Positions 20,464 through 29,527 of a stretch of 64,000 nucleotides of DNA are shown one piece after another. The number at the start of each line of letters is the position of its first letter. Within the stretch, counting starts at the first letter, position 1. The position numbers were made by a program, and so were the translations under genes. Origin of the DNA: Powellomyces hirtus (Eukaryota > Chytridiomycota > Chytridiomycetes > Spizellomycetales > Powellomycetaceae); the NCBI GenBank assembly GCA_025526995.1, contig JAHLKG010000016.1:186001-250000 (forward strand). Direction: 5' to 3'. A model generated the notes under the pieces. That model saw only the letters and a list, made by a program, of their open reading frames with translations, ran no database searches and was not told the origin of the DNA.

Positions 20464-22384
20464 ATGGCTGCAGATGACAGAGTCAAAGGAGGAGCTGCTG
20501 CTCTCGAGCTCTTCATGTGGGGTCCAGCCTACAATCTCCCTTCATTCGACCCCTTTTGTCTTTCCGCAGCCGCGTATCTGCAACTGGCTGAAGTCAACTG
20601 GGTCGTCAACGAATGCAACAACGCTGGGGTGTCCCCTCGAGGTATGTGAGGACTACCAATGGGAGAAATGCATGTTTAAGAATGGTTGTTGATGAGAAAT
20701 CCTCCCCCTCGCAGGAGAACTCCCCATGTTGAGAGACAGCCTTTTGGAACCGGTTGTGGGAACAGCCAAGATCATTGCGCATTTGAAAAAGAAGGTACAT
20801 TGCGGCAATCCATCCTTGCCGGTGATGGCGGTGTTGTCTGTGGTCTGAAGAAGTGGGGGATTCGTAAGGGGAACATTGCAATCTGCCTATTCGGAACAGC
20901 AATTTTATCGTTAGGAGTCACTGGCAGCAACGCCGTTGAGCATTGGCAGGGTCAATGTTGATCCGAACATTTGTTTTCTGCGGCTCTCGTTGATCCCTGA
21001 GCCAAGGTGGACGTGACGTCAGGAGGAGCGAATTGTTCTGGCATACGCAGAGCCCCATAAAACACATGTTTGGGTTAACCCCGACCGTGCAAAAGCTCAG
21101 TTGCAAGCGGCCACCAGTGACCCAAACCGACAGAGCCACTAGCCGTATAGCCAGATTGCTATGTCTCCTTTTCGAACCCGCCCGCTTTTTTGCAGGCGGA
21201 AGCCGACGCTGGTTTGACTATCAGGATGGGTTAGAAAGAGTGGTCAATGGAAGCTAATGAGTTGGCGAACCCTCTGTAGGGATATGATTTGGACCAGCAT
21301 TTGTCTGCGACTGAAGCCGCAGAGTGCTTAGCGTAAGTGCTCTCGTGGACGAACTCGCAAAGAGGAGCGAGCCCTTATCAACACCTTGCTGTATCCGCTT
21401 AGCTTCACTGGACTCGTGGAGGATAAGCTGCATGATGCACTGGTGCGTTGCACAACTGACATGACTGCTGCTATTGCATTTCACTCACATGCACGTCTCG
21501 CGCTCTTTACAATTTATGCAGCTGTTTAGCTGGTGGCTTGAAGCCAAGAATGTGATGAAGTCGACGAGACCCACCATCTCAAAATCGTTGAGAGGCTGGG
21601 CAGGGTTCCGAGTTCCTAGTCAGCTTCAGAAGAAGGCGGAAGCCCGTCTCAAACGATATCGGACTGTCACATACAAGGGAAAGGAAACGAACGAGGTATG
21701 CCGACGACATGCGACGTATGAGCTGATGGGAATGCTAACGTGAGCCATTGCTTTCTTCAGATATATGTCTTGGTAAGGGAATGGTACAAGGCCCTGGCAA
21801 ACAAGTTGGGAGAGCAGCCATACTTTTTCGGGAGCAGGTAATGCAGACAGGGAGCTTTTTTTTTTTGTTACAAGTTTTTCTTTTGCTAAATGTGTTGAGG
21901 GGCATGCAGACCAAGCTCTCTGGACGCTGTTGTGTTTGGTCATTTGGCGTTGCACTGTATTCCGAGTTTGGCGGAGCCAACGCTGTTTTCGATCCTTACG
22001 TTTGAGTTCCCGACGCTGTATGCGTACTGCGAGCGAATGCGGGAGGACTTGTTTGGGGCGCCATTACGGGCATCAGCGAACCACGGGGCGTCGTGGATTC
22101 TCGGGGATATTGTGCGATCGCCGATGGTGTACATGCGCACACTGTTTAGGCCGGCAGCGGGGAAGAAGGAGAAGAGTGTGGAGGAACGGCGAGCGGAGGT
22201 TGGGACGTGGATGTCTGTTGTGGGGGCAGTAGGGTTTTTTGTGGGGTACATATTGTATAATGGGATCGTGCGGATTGAGATTGGCGATGGCGATGGGGAT
22301 GGGGATGGCGATGGGGATGGGGATGGGGAAGAGGGAGGCGGGTGGCAGGATGCGGATGCACATAATAATAACAACACGGAATAA
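20464..22384 (+). CDS. metaxin / Sam37-like subunit of the SAM complex
   Basis: Metaxins (fungal Sam35/Sam37) are cytosol-facing GST-fold subunits of the sorting and assembly machinery that inserts beta-barrels into the mitochondrial outer membrane. The N-terminal thioredoxin-like part reads LFMWGPAYNLPSFDPFCLSA, a metaxin signature, then GELPMLRD and TAKIIAHLKKK. The GST C-terminal part has GYDLDQHLSATEAAECLA, FTGLVEDKLHDAL-LFSWWLEAKN, YVLVREWYKALANKL, PYFFGSRPSSLDAVVFGHLAL and LTFEFPTLYAYCERMRE. A tail anchor (VVGAVGFFVGYILYNGI) lies near the C-terminus, followed by an unusual Gly-Asp repeat and an Asn-rich end. Introns: 20648-20714, an unusually long one at 20789-21279, 21334-21400, 21440-21520, 21697-21761 and 21838-21908 (approximate). 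About 330 residues. Confidence 0.87.
20789..21279 (+). other. long intron of metaxin with possible inserted relic
   Basis: At about 490 bp this intron is several times longer than its neighbours. Skipping it joins HLKKK to GYDLDQ exactly as in other metaxins. Near 21018-21135 one frame reads EERIVLAYAEPHKTHVWVNP then DRAKAQLQAATSDPNRQSH and a stop, which looks protein-like but matches nothing I recognise. No terminal repeats were found. Confidence 0.5.
22282..22335 (+). repeat. GATGGG/GATGGC hexanucleotide array
   Basis: About nine copies of a GATGGN hexamer (GGGGAT-type) inside the last metaxin exon, coding for alternating Gly-Asp after the tail anchor. Typical of replication slippage with the frame kept. 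Confidence 0.85.
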
Positions 22385-23100
22385 TCAACATGTCCAGATG
22401 CTAAAAGTAGGCAGTCCAGAGTGACATGGAGATGCTAGAAGTAGGCAGTGCATGGCGGAGAGTCAATGCTAGATATGGGGAGGGAGGGAATGCTAGATGT
22501 AGGGAGGGTAGGGGATGGGGGTTGAATGAAACAGGAGGGTTGAGAGAGAGAGAGAGAGAGAGGAGTCCATCGCATTCATTCATCGCATTCATTCGTTGCA
22601 GGGCAGGCAGGCAGGCAGGCAGGAGGGAGGGAGGGAGGGAGGGTGGAGAGTGAGTGAGTGAGGAGTCAGTCAGTCAGTCAGTCCATGAGGTGAAACTCTC
22701 TCTCTCTCTCTCCTTCCCCAAGGGCGCCGCGCCACTTGGAAGATTCTTTGCGGCCGCACGCGCGCAGTTGTTTCACCCCTCACTCCCAGACTCCCCCCCT
22801 CCCAGACTCCCCTCCCAGACTCCCCTCCCAGACTCCCCCTCCCTCCCTCCCACTGTCACTCGCGTGTATTTATTATCCTTCCTTGTTATTGTTTGGTCGG
22901 CGTCTAGTTGAATCATCGCCTCCTCCTGCTGCTGCGGGCCGCCTGCTCTTTTGTCCTACTTGGAAAAAGCTTCTTTCCTCAACCTCCCTTCCGCCTCCCT
23001 TGCATTCCACTCTCTTTATCCACTCGCCTCTCCTATCGCCCACCCTCTGCCCCTCCATACATACTCTCGGTGCTCTTGTCCATACATACTCTCTGTCGGT
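22385..23100. repeat. cluster of simple repeats between metaxin and the orphan gene
   Basis: In order: diverged copies of a unit around atgctagaagtaggcagt (22399-22505), GA repeats (22543-22562), short catt/cgcattcatt repeats, an AGGC array (about 22600-22621), GGGA array (22622-22642), a GTCA run near 22666-22683, CT repeats (22698-22711), and CCCAGACTCCCCTC units (22785-22845). Pyrimidine-rich DNA then runs up to the ATG at 23101 and may be the orphan gene's leader. No gene seen. Confidence 0.8.
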
Positions 23101-25383
23101 ATGACGAGCATCCAGCTGCTCGACTCGCCCGGCGACCCGTCCCGCTTCTCCTTTGCCAGCACCCACATCCACTTTCCCGACCTTCAAGCCCCTGCAAACG
23201 TACACAGTCCAAGGAACAGCTGCTGCACCTCCGAAAACCACATGACTGCGATTGAACGGCACTTGTTGACGGCGTGGTCTGGGTCGACCCTGCCCGTTGA
23301 GCCGGAGATTGAGTTGGTCGACGACGACGACGACGTGGAGAATGTGGATCAGGAAGTGCAAGCTGCTATAGACAAAGACGTGATCACACCCGCACGACAA
23401 GACTTTTCGATCGAGTACGCCCAGTCCGTCGAAAGCCTGAAACAGATTGCCGAACGCCAGAAACGTCTCGAGGAGCTCCAGCGGGCCATGCTAGAGTTTT
23501 GCGCCGAACAAGAAGACATGGCGGCGTCGCCGCTCAGTGACCACGTCGACAACGAGTCTCTCGAACAAGACGATCGCTCGCTGCTGGCTAGAACCCGCAT
23601 CCCAGTGCCGTTGCGGATCCAGATTGCCACACCGGCATCGTCACAGGACGACATATCACCCGCCGCCGAACCCGACATGAATGCCGATACGGTCCTGGAG
23701 ACCGCCATCGACAACCGTCTAACGCCCGCGGATGCTGAAGATGACGATCATGATGATGAAGATGATGATGATGGTGAGGAAGAAAAAGTGTCTGAACCAG
23801 TAAAGCTCCGAGAACAGTATGGGCAGTTCCGGAAACTGTCGCTTGGCAACACGCTCCAATGGCACTCTTCCCGCAAAACCTACTTTTACGAACCCGTCAC
23901 CCCCGCTCCGGGAGCCCGACCCACGACCGCCTTTCAACAAATCCTGTCGCCCGCGCAGTTGGAACAGTTTGATCATGAATACACTGCTCTGGTTTCGACG
24001 CCCGTGCCACCCCAACGCACCAACGTCCTGCCCCCGTCACCCACCGAGTCGGAAGACGAACGCGATATGGCGTCGGTGACGGTCAAAAAGTTTCATCTGC
24101 CCGCGGCACCAAAGTACATGGAGAGCTTGCTGCTGCAGATTGATGATCCGAAAGTCAAGCAGCGCTTGCAGGATATTGATCAGATGCGACGCAAAAATTC
24201 TCGCGATGGCGCGGCGGTGTCAAAGGGGTCCGAAACGGAGCTGCCTGAATCACCCATGGAGGAGCTGCCGAACGTCACTGAAAAAGTGTACCTGAACGAC
24301 GACGACGACAAAGACGAGGAACCCGTCATGCCACAGGTGGCGATTCCTCCACGCCGCCACCTCCTTCAGCAGCCGCAAGCGAGTGCCCCCCGAGTCATCT
24401 CCGAGGAAGAGGAAGCAGAAGAAGAAGAAGAAGAAGAAGAAGAAGAGTCGGTCTCTAGCGTTTCGACGTCCGCATCTAGCGTTGCTGGACCGAGACCACC
24501 ACAACCACAGCAACATCCGACCCTGCCACCCACACCCGACTCTCTACGCCCCATACCCCCCGCTCGCCGCTCCTCCATGCTCCCCAGAGAACAAACCCCG
24601 GTCAACCCCCATGGGTCTGCTGACCACCGGGGTCTCCCGCGGCTGTTTATCCCGCCGCCGCCCTCCACCCCACCGCCAGCGCGTCTCACGCTCAACCGCA
24701 TGGGCGTGTTTGACCCGTCCCCGCAGCCCGCGGCGCAACCCATCACGCAAGGGCGGCAGTGGGGCGACCCGTCCAACATCACCTCCTTTGTCACGCCGTA
24801 CCACGTAGCACCCACCAAAATGGACTGTATCGGCAGCGTCACGCAACCCGTGCTGGTCACTTCGAGCTGGCGAGGCACTGCCGTCCCGATCCACCAGATC
24901 TGGAAGGAGCTGGATCTGGATCACACGGCGGGACATGACGCGGCGCGTGACGCTAGAAAAGAGTACAAGCACGGCTGGGGCAGTCTCCGCACGGCGCTGC
25001 GACCGACCAAGAAACGCCCCGACTTGTCAGTGTTTGGCAACCCGGAACTCCCCGTGTCGCCGTCCCACCGCACGGCAACCGTGTACCCGTCCCCGCCGTC
25101 GTCTCCCCCGAAACCCACCTCCAAATCAACGGGTCGCGGGTTTGGCGGCTCGTTGGCGCGGAAAATGGGGCAGGTGATGAGAACGTTTGAACCGACCCAC
25201 CCGACCATCCAGGAAGAGCAGCAGCAGCAGCAGTACAACGAGACCCTCGAGCGGCGCAACCGCCTACGGCTGGGCCAGGATCCTGCTGCCGTCACGTACC
25301 ACCCGACGATTGGCAAGAAACGCTCGAGCGAAATGGAAGAGTTCCGCGCCATGCTGTTGCAAACGTATGCGGACGACAAGTAG
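23101..25383 (+). CDS. large disordered protein, unrecognised
   Basis: A single intronless frame of 760 residues from ATG 23101; in-frame sequence extends upstream to 22951 but is pyrimidine-driven low complexity. I do not recognise a catalytic domain. Acidic runs occur early (VDDDDDVENVD, about residues 79-90; a longer Asp/Glu run around 215-235; poly-Glu around 432-450). One amphipathic helix lies near 106-137 (SLKQIAERQKRLEELQRAML). A more ordered middle part (about 245-370) includes LQWHSSRKTYFYEPVTP and VKKFHLPAAPKYMESLLLQ. Pro/Ser-rich linkers precede a C-terminal section with SSWRGTAVPIHQIWKELDLD and EYKHGWGSLRTALRPTKKR, a short Gln run, and HPTIGKKRSSEMEEFRAML. It resembles scaffold or cytoskeletal-adaptor proteins in composition only. 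Codon pattern is consistent throughout, so it is very likely real. Confidence 0.75.
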   Translation: MTSIQLLDSPGDPSRFSFASTHIHFPDLQAPANVHSPRNSCCTSENHMTAIERHLLTAWSGSTLPVEPEIELVDDDDDVENVDQEVQAAIDKDVITPARQDFSIEYAQSVESLKQIAERQKRLEELQRAMLEFCAEQEDMAASPLSDHVDNESLEQDDRSLLARTRIPVPLRIQIATPASSQDDISPAAEPDMNADTVLETAIDNRLTPADAEDDDHDDEDDDDGEEEKVSEPVKLREQYGQFRKLSLGNTLQWHSSRKTYFYEPVTPAPGARPTTAFQQILSPAQLEQFDHEYTALVSTPVPPQRTNVLPPSPTESEDERDMASVTVKKFHLPAAPKYMESLLLQIDDPKVKQRLQDIDQMRRKNSRDGAAVSKGSETELPESPMEELPNVTEKVYLNDDDDKDEEPVMPQVAIPPRRHLLQQPQASAPRVISEEEEAEEEEEEEEEESVSSVSTSASSVAGPRPPQPQQHPTLPPTPDSLRPIPPARRSSMLPREQTPVNPHGSADHRGLPRLFIPPPPSTPPPARLTLNRMGVFDPSPQPAAQPITQGRQWGDPSNITSFVTPYHVAPTKMDCIGSVTQPVLVTSSWRGTAVPIHQIWKELDLDHTAGHDAARDARKEYKHGWGSLRTALRPTKKRPDLSVFGNPELPVSPSHRTATVYPSPPSSPPKPTSKSTGRGFGGSLARKMGQVMRTFEPTHPTIQEEQQQQQYNETLERRNRLRLGQDPAAVTYHPTIGKKRSSEMEEFRAMLLQTYADDK

Positions 25384-25402
25384 ACACATTGGGGCGCGCT
25401 TC

Positions 25403-25438
<36 letters not shown>

Positions 25439-26122
25439 GACAACCTTGTTTTTTGCCATGTACATTTTGGTTTTTTCCATAAAAGTGGGAGGATGGAGGG
25501 GAAGGATTGTACAGTGTGTGTGGGCGTGTGGGTGGGTGGGTGATGGGGGAACTCGATCTGATACAGGCTGGGGGCTAGCGCCGATATTTTTGTAGAATTC
25601 AGTGCGAGGTTTTTTTTAATTTCTAAATCTCGTGTGTAAATAAAGACATTTTTTACCAAACCATGGGCTACGTACGCTATTATCGATATTATGGGATTTG
25701 TTTCTCAGCGTTTAGGGAGGGGAGGTCACGTGTCGAGGTGAAGCACTCGTATTTACATATTATGGGATGACGCATTTCAACAATTTCAACAATTACGAAT
25801 CATCATCGCATAATTAATTCGCGATCGATTTCAGAATCCATTTGTCACTCCAATTGTCCATTCCTTTGGATCTCAATGCGCTCTTCTTGAGATGGACTGA
25901 CGGTCGCCCAAAAGGGATGTACTTGGGGATATTAAATACATCATTAGATAGATATTAATTAGATACATCATTACTATGACGTTGAACGAGGATTTCAAAT
26001 GCACGGCTTCGTCGTACTTTTGTCGTGGTTCGCCCTCAGGCTATAAAAGGCGCATCGGGACCTCCATTTCCCCCGCTCTCTTGTCGCCGAATCAATCTCC
26101 GTTTCCTTTCACAAACGCAACC
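25384..26122. other. intergenic region with CT repeat and TATA promoter
   Basis: The 5' part has a CT dinucleotide repeat (25409-25434) and G/T-rich DNA. The middle is AT-rich (25760-25975). The last 100 bp hold the promoter of the Old Yellow Enzyme gene. No gene seen. Confidence 0.5.
26042..26048 (+). promoter_or_regulatory. TATA box of the Old Yellow Enzyme gene
   Basis: The sequence ctataaaaggcgc lies about 80 bp before the ATG at 26123, followed by a pyrimidine-rich leader. This is the clearest TATA element in the window and fits an inducible stress or xenobiotic gene. Confidence 0.6.
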
Positions 26123-27271
26123 ATGAGCACGCATCCAATCTCCCCCGCCCTCCTCTCCAAACCCATCATCCACCCCACGCTCGACACCCCGCTCGACCTG
26201 GGTTCCCTCACGCTCAAAAACCGCGTTGTCATGGCCTCCCTCACGCGCAACCGCGGCGTCGTGTCCAACCCCGTCAACGCAACCTACTATGCCCAGCGCG
26301 CCTCCACGGGCCTCATCGTGTCTGAAGGCACCCTCGTCACCCCCCAGGGCACCGAATGGATCGATTGCCCCGGGTTGTATGATGAACGCACAACCGCCGG
26401 GTGGACCAATACGGTCGCAGAGGTGCACAAGGCCGGCGGCGTCATTTTTGCCCAGTTGTGGCATTTGGGCCGCGTCTGTCACCCGCACCTCCAGGCCAAT
26501 GTCCCCAACGTCGGACCCTCGGCTGTGAAAGCGCAGGGCGGGAAGTTCCGTCTGTTGCAGGGCCAGCCCGGCTACGTGACCCCCGTCGCGATCGAGAAAC
26601 CGCAGGCGTATGCAATGCTGTACCGCCACGCCGCCGAAAACGCCCGCCGCGCCGGGTTTGATGGCGTCGAACTGCATGCCGCCAACGGGTACCTCGTCAA
26701 CCAATTCATCGACTCCAAATCCAACGTCCGCACTGACACGTACGGCGGCTCACCGGAAAACCGCGCCCGCTTTGCGTTGGAGATTATCGACCACTTGATT
26801 GCCGTCTATGGCGCCGACCGCGTCGGCATCAAACTGTCTCCCTCGGGCGGCTACAACGACATGCAAGGCGGCGAACCCGACCTCCCGACCTACACCTACC
26901 TCATCACGCAACTCGCACACCGCGGAATCGCATACGTCCAAGTCACCCGCTACCTGGACGATTTCTCGGCGGGGGGCGCCAAGGTCGACGTCCTCGCGCT
27001 CGGCCAACTGCTCAAAAACAGCACCACCAAATTTCTTGTCAATGGCGGGTTCGATGCCGCCGAGGCCGAGCTGTGGGTCAAGCAGGGCAAAGCCGACGCC
27101 ATCGTCTTTGGACGCCCGATCCTGGCCACCCCCGATTTCAAGGACCGCGCCATCAGAGGCGTGCAACCCAACACGGAGTTGAAGTACAACGAGTTTTATG
27201 TACCCAAGGATAACAACCCCGCCCTCGGGTACACGGACTACCCCTTCTACCAAGACGCGCAAGTAGAATAG
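26123..27271 (+). CDS. Old Yellow Enzyme family NAD(P)H:flavin oxidoreductase
   Basis: An FMN-dependent ene-reductase (TIM barrel) that reduces activated C=C bonds of enals, enones and nitro compounds. The sequence shows LTLKNRVVMASLTRNRG (the Thr that tunes FMN), QLWHLGRV (Gln at FMN), ELHAANGYLVNQFI with the substrate-binding His and Asn pair and the following Tyr (proton donor), RTDTYGGSPENRARF, and GRPILATPDF near the phosphate site. 382 residues, the usual size, no introns, strongly G/C at third positions. The physiological substrate is unknown. The lack of introns in an intron-rich neighbourhood, plus the codon bias, could reflect high expression or horizontal gain. ATG 26123 gives a normal N-terminus; an upstream in-frame ATG at 25976 is before the TATA box and unlikely. 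Confidence 0.94.
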   Translation: MSTHPISPALLSKPIIHPTLDTPLDLGSLTLKNRVVMASLTRNRGVVSNPVNATYYAQRASTGLIVSEGTLVTPQGTEWIDCPGLYDERTTAGWTNTVAEVHKAGGVIFAQLWHLGRVCHPHLQANVPNVGPSAVKAQGGKFRLLQGQPGYVTPVAIEKPQAYAMLYRHAAENARRAGFDGVELHAANGYLVNQFIDSKSNVRTDTYGGSPENRARFALEIIDHLIAVYGADRVGIKLSPSGGYNDMQGGEPDLPTYTYLITQLAHRGIAYVQVTRYLDDFSAGGAKVDVLALGQLLKNSTTKFLVNGGFDAAEAELWVKQGKADAIVFGRPILATPDFKDRAIRGVQPNTELKYNEFYVPKDNNPALGYTDYPFYQDAQVE

Positions 27272-27929
27272 AAGACTAGAGGTGGGGGCGATGGGGCACT
27301 TGATTATCATTGTTTTTTTACGGCGCTGCGGCATAATTGTACATATTGAATAGACGCCATATTCGCTGCATGCATGGGCCTGCTCCTTTTCATCTGGTTT
27401 TGTGTCACTCCCCCTTATCTCGGGGCCGCATTCCGAACGAAACGCATCAGTCAGGTGAAAATATCATTCCGTGACACTGACCCCCCTCGCTGCTCTGTTC
27501 CGTAGCACAAAGCGTGGCGGGTGCTTTGGAACAATCTATTAGAAACACACACACACATGCCCGGAATAGAAACCAAAAACTGAGAGCCAACACCATCCCC
27601 AAAAAAACGCTCCCACACGCTGAATTTTTTTTGTTTCTGGATAGGTGGGAGGATCGTTGGACATAGTACCCCATGCATGTCAATGCTATCGCGGCAGACT
27701 TTCTATTTGATGATGGGCTGGCGGTGGGATACGGTGGTTGGGTTTGAATCCAAATTTAAAAAAGAAAAGAAGTGCACACACACACACACCACGGCGACGT
27801 TTAGAACGTGCGCCCAAAAATAGCAACACTCCCTCACCGAAAATGAAATTCAAAAAAAAAATACAAGAAGAGAGAGAGAAACAAAAAGCACCGCATCCAT
27901 CCTCAGTTCTTACTACAACACACACAAAA
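27272..27929. other. intergenic region, low complexity
   Basis: About 660 bp with several A-runs and CA repeats (27547-27556 and 27776-27789). It precedes the LRR gene on the same strand. No gene seen. Confidence 0.4.
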
Positions 27930-29446
27930 ATGGGCGGCAAAAAAAACCCATCCAAACCCACGTCCAAAAAACAAAAAGAAGCCGACCTCCTCGCCGCGAC
28001 GCTGCAGCGCACGCAACGCCTCAAGGACCTGCGCACCGCGTACACGGCGCACTGCAAGTTGTTCGTCACCGAGCCGCAGCCGCTGCTCGTGCGCCGCATC
28101 GACGGCGAGCTCAAGAACCCGGATGGCCCCGAGGAGATTGAGAAAGTAAGAGACAAAAGTGAGCGGCGTGGTTCGGGGGGAGCGACATTTAATTATTATT
28201 ATTATTTTTCTTTTTTCTCTCTAGTTGATTTTGAGTCAACTGCATCTCGCCCCAAATGACGTCTACTCGATGACGACCACGTTCAACGCCTATGCGGCGC
28301 TGAGCGGGATCTACCTCTGGCGGGCCAAAGTCGAGAGCAAAGGGTTAGAAGCCCTGGTACGGTGCGGGGCGTGCACCCACTTTCCCACATTCCAAAAAAT
28401 CGCAAATACCATGAAAACCAAAAAAAACCAAAAAAAAAAAAAAAAAAACCATTTACCAACCGCGCCATACTCCCCTCTCTCACAGGCCAACTTCGTATCC
28501 ACACACGCAACCATCACGACGCTGCACCTGCTAGGCTGCCACCTAACAGCATCCGCTTCGACACACATTGCCACGATCGCGCGCACGGCGGCCGGGCTGC
28601 AGACGCTGGTCGTGGACCACAACCCGCTGGGCAGCGCCGGCATCGCGGCCGTGTTTGCGGGCGTGCGCGCGAACCGCGACTCGCGCCTCGTCAAGGCGAG
28701 TTGTCGGTATTGTGACGCCGGCCCGCCCGCCGCAGAGAGTATTGGCGTCGCGCTGGCCGAGAATAGGACCATCGTGTGAGTAAGCTAGTGTGGGGTTGGT
28801 GGGGGGATTGGAAATTGGAAATGGATGATGTGGCCTCGTTTTTTTTTTTTTTTCTCTTATTTCTTTGTTTTGTTTCCTCTCTCTCTCTCTCTCTCTCTCT
28901 AGAGAACTGCAATTGGACGGTAATTTCCTCGGGGACGCCGGGCTGGAGCACCTCGCGCGACACCTGGCCCACAACACCACCCTGCAAACCCTCTGCCTCG
29001 CCGCCAACCAAATCCGCAACGCGAGCGCGAGCGGCAGCGGCGTCCCGGCGGCGTCCTCCTCCTCCTACCTCACCCCGCACCGCAAATCCAACGCCAACAG
29101 CAGTGCCCCAATCACAACCACAACCACAACCACCACTGACCACTCACTCTCCCCCGCATCCTTACCACCACCCACCCCTCTCGCCGCCTTCTGCACCACG
29201 CTCGCCACCACCACCACCACCCTCTCCTTTCTCGACCTGCGCGGCAACCACATTGGCAACTCGGGCGCCGACCTCGTGCTCGACATGCTGCTCACCCGCA
29301 AAAACAAATCCCTCTCCGCAGCGCCTCTGCTCGTATACGTGACCGAACGCATGAGCGAGGACCGCTTTGAGCGCATCTGGGAACTCAACGATGCCATGGC
29401 CGCGACGGGGAAAAAGGGCAAGGGCGCCAAAAAGGGGAAAAAGTAG
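27930..29446 (+). CDS. leucine-rich repeat protein, ribonuclease-inhibitor type
   Basis: Starts MGGKKNPSKPTSKKQKEADLL, a basic N-terminus, then RTQRLKDLRTAYTAHCKLF, a helical cap. The LRRs are of the ribonuclease-inhibitor type (about 28 residues): ITTLHLLGCHL, LQTLVVDHNPLGSAGIAAVF, RELQLDGN-like VELQLDGNFLGDAGLEHLARHL, LQTLCLAANQIRN, and LSFLDLRGNHIGNSGADLVLDML. A Ser/Thr-rich insertion (about 60 residues, containing a poly-Thr run) interrupts the last two repeats. The tail is GKKGKGAKKGKK. Introns are 28146-28224, 28357-28485 and 28776-28902, each with a homopolymer or CT tract. The overall plan is like LRRC34/LRRC74 and several Chlamydomonas flagellar LRR proteins, so a flagellar role is possible. 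Exact orthology is not established. Confidence 0.8.
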
Positions 29447-29527
29447 TAGCCGCCGGGAGAAATAGTGTGTGCAAAATACCATTAATACATGAAACAAAAA
29501 ACAACAAAAAAAAAAAAAAGAAACATA

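Noticed and set aside
21120..21200. Sequence ggttcgaaaa (minus strand) resembling a tRNA B box inside the metaxin intron
   Set aside because: The flanking bases cannot form the T-arm or acceptor stem, and no A box lies at the right distance.
24366..25379. Long minus-strand frames opposite the orphan gene
   Set aside because: Antisense of a GC-rich coding frame, without domain or splice logic.
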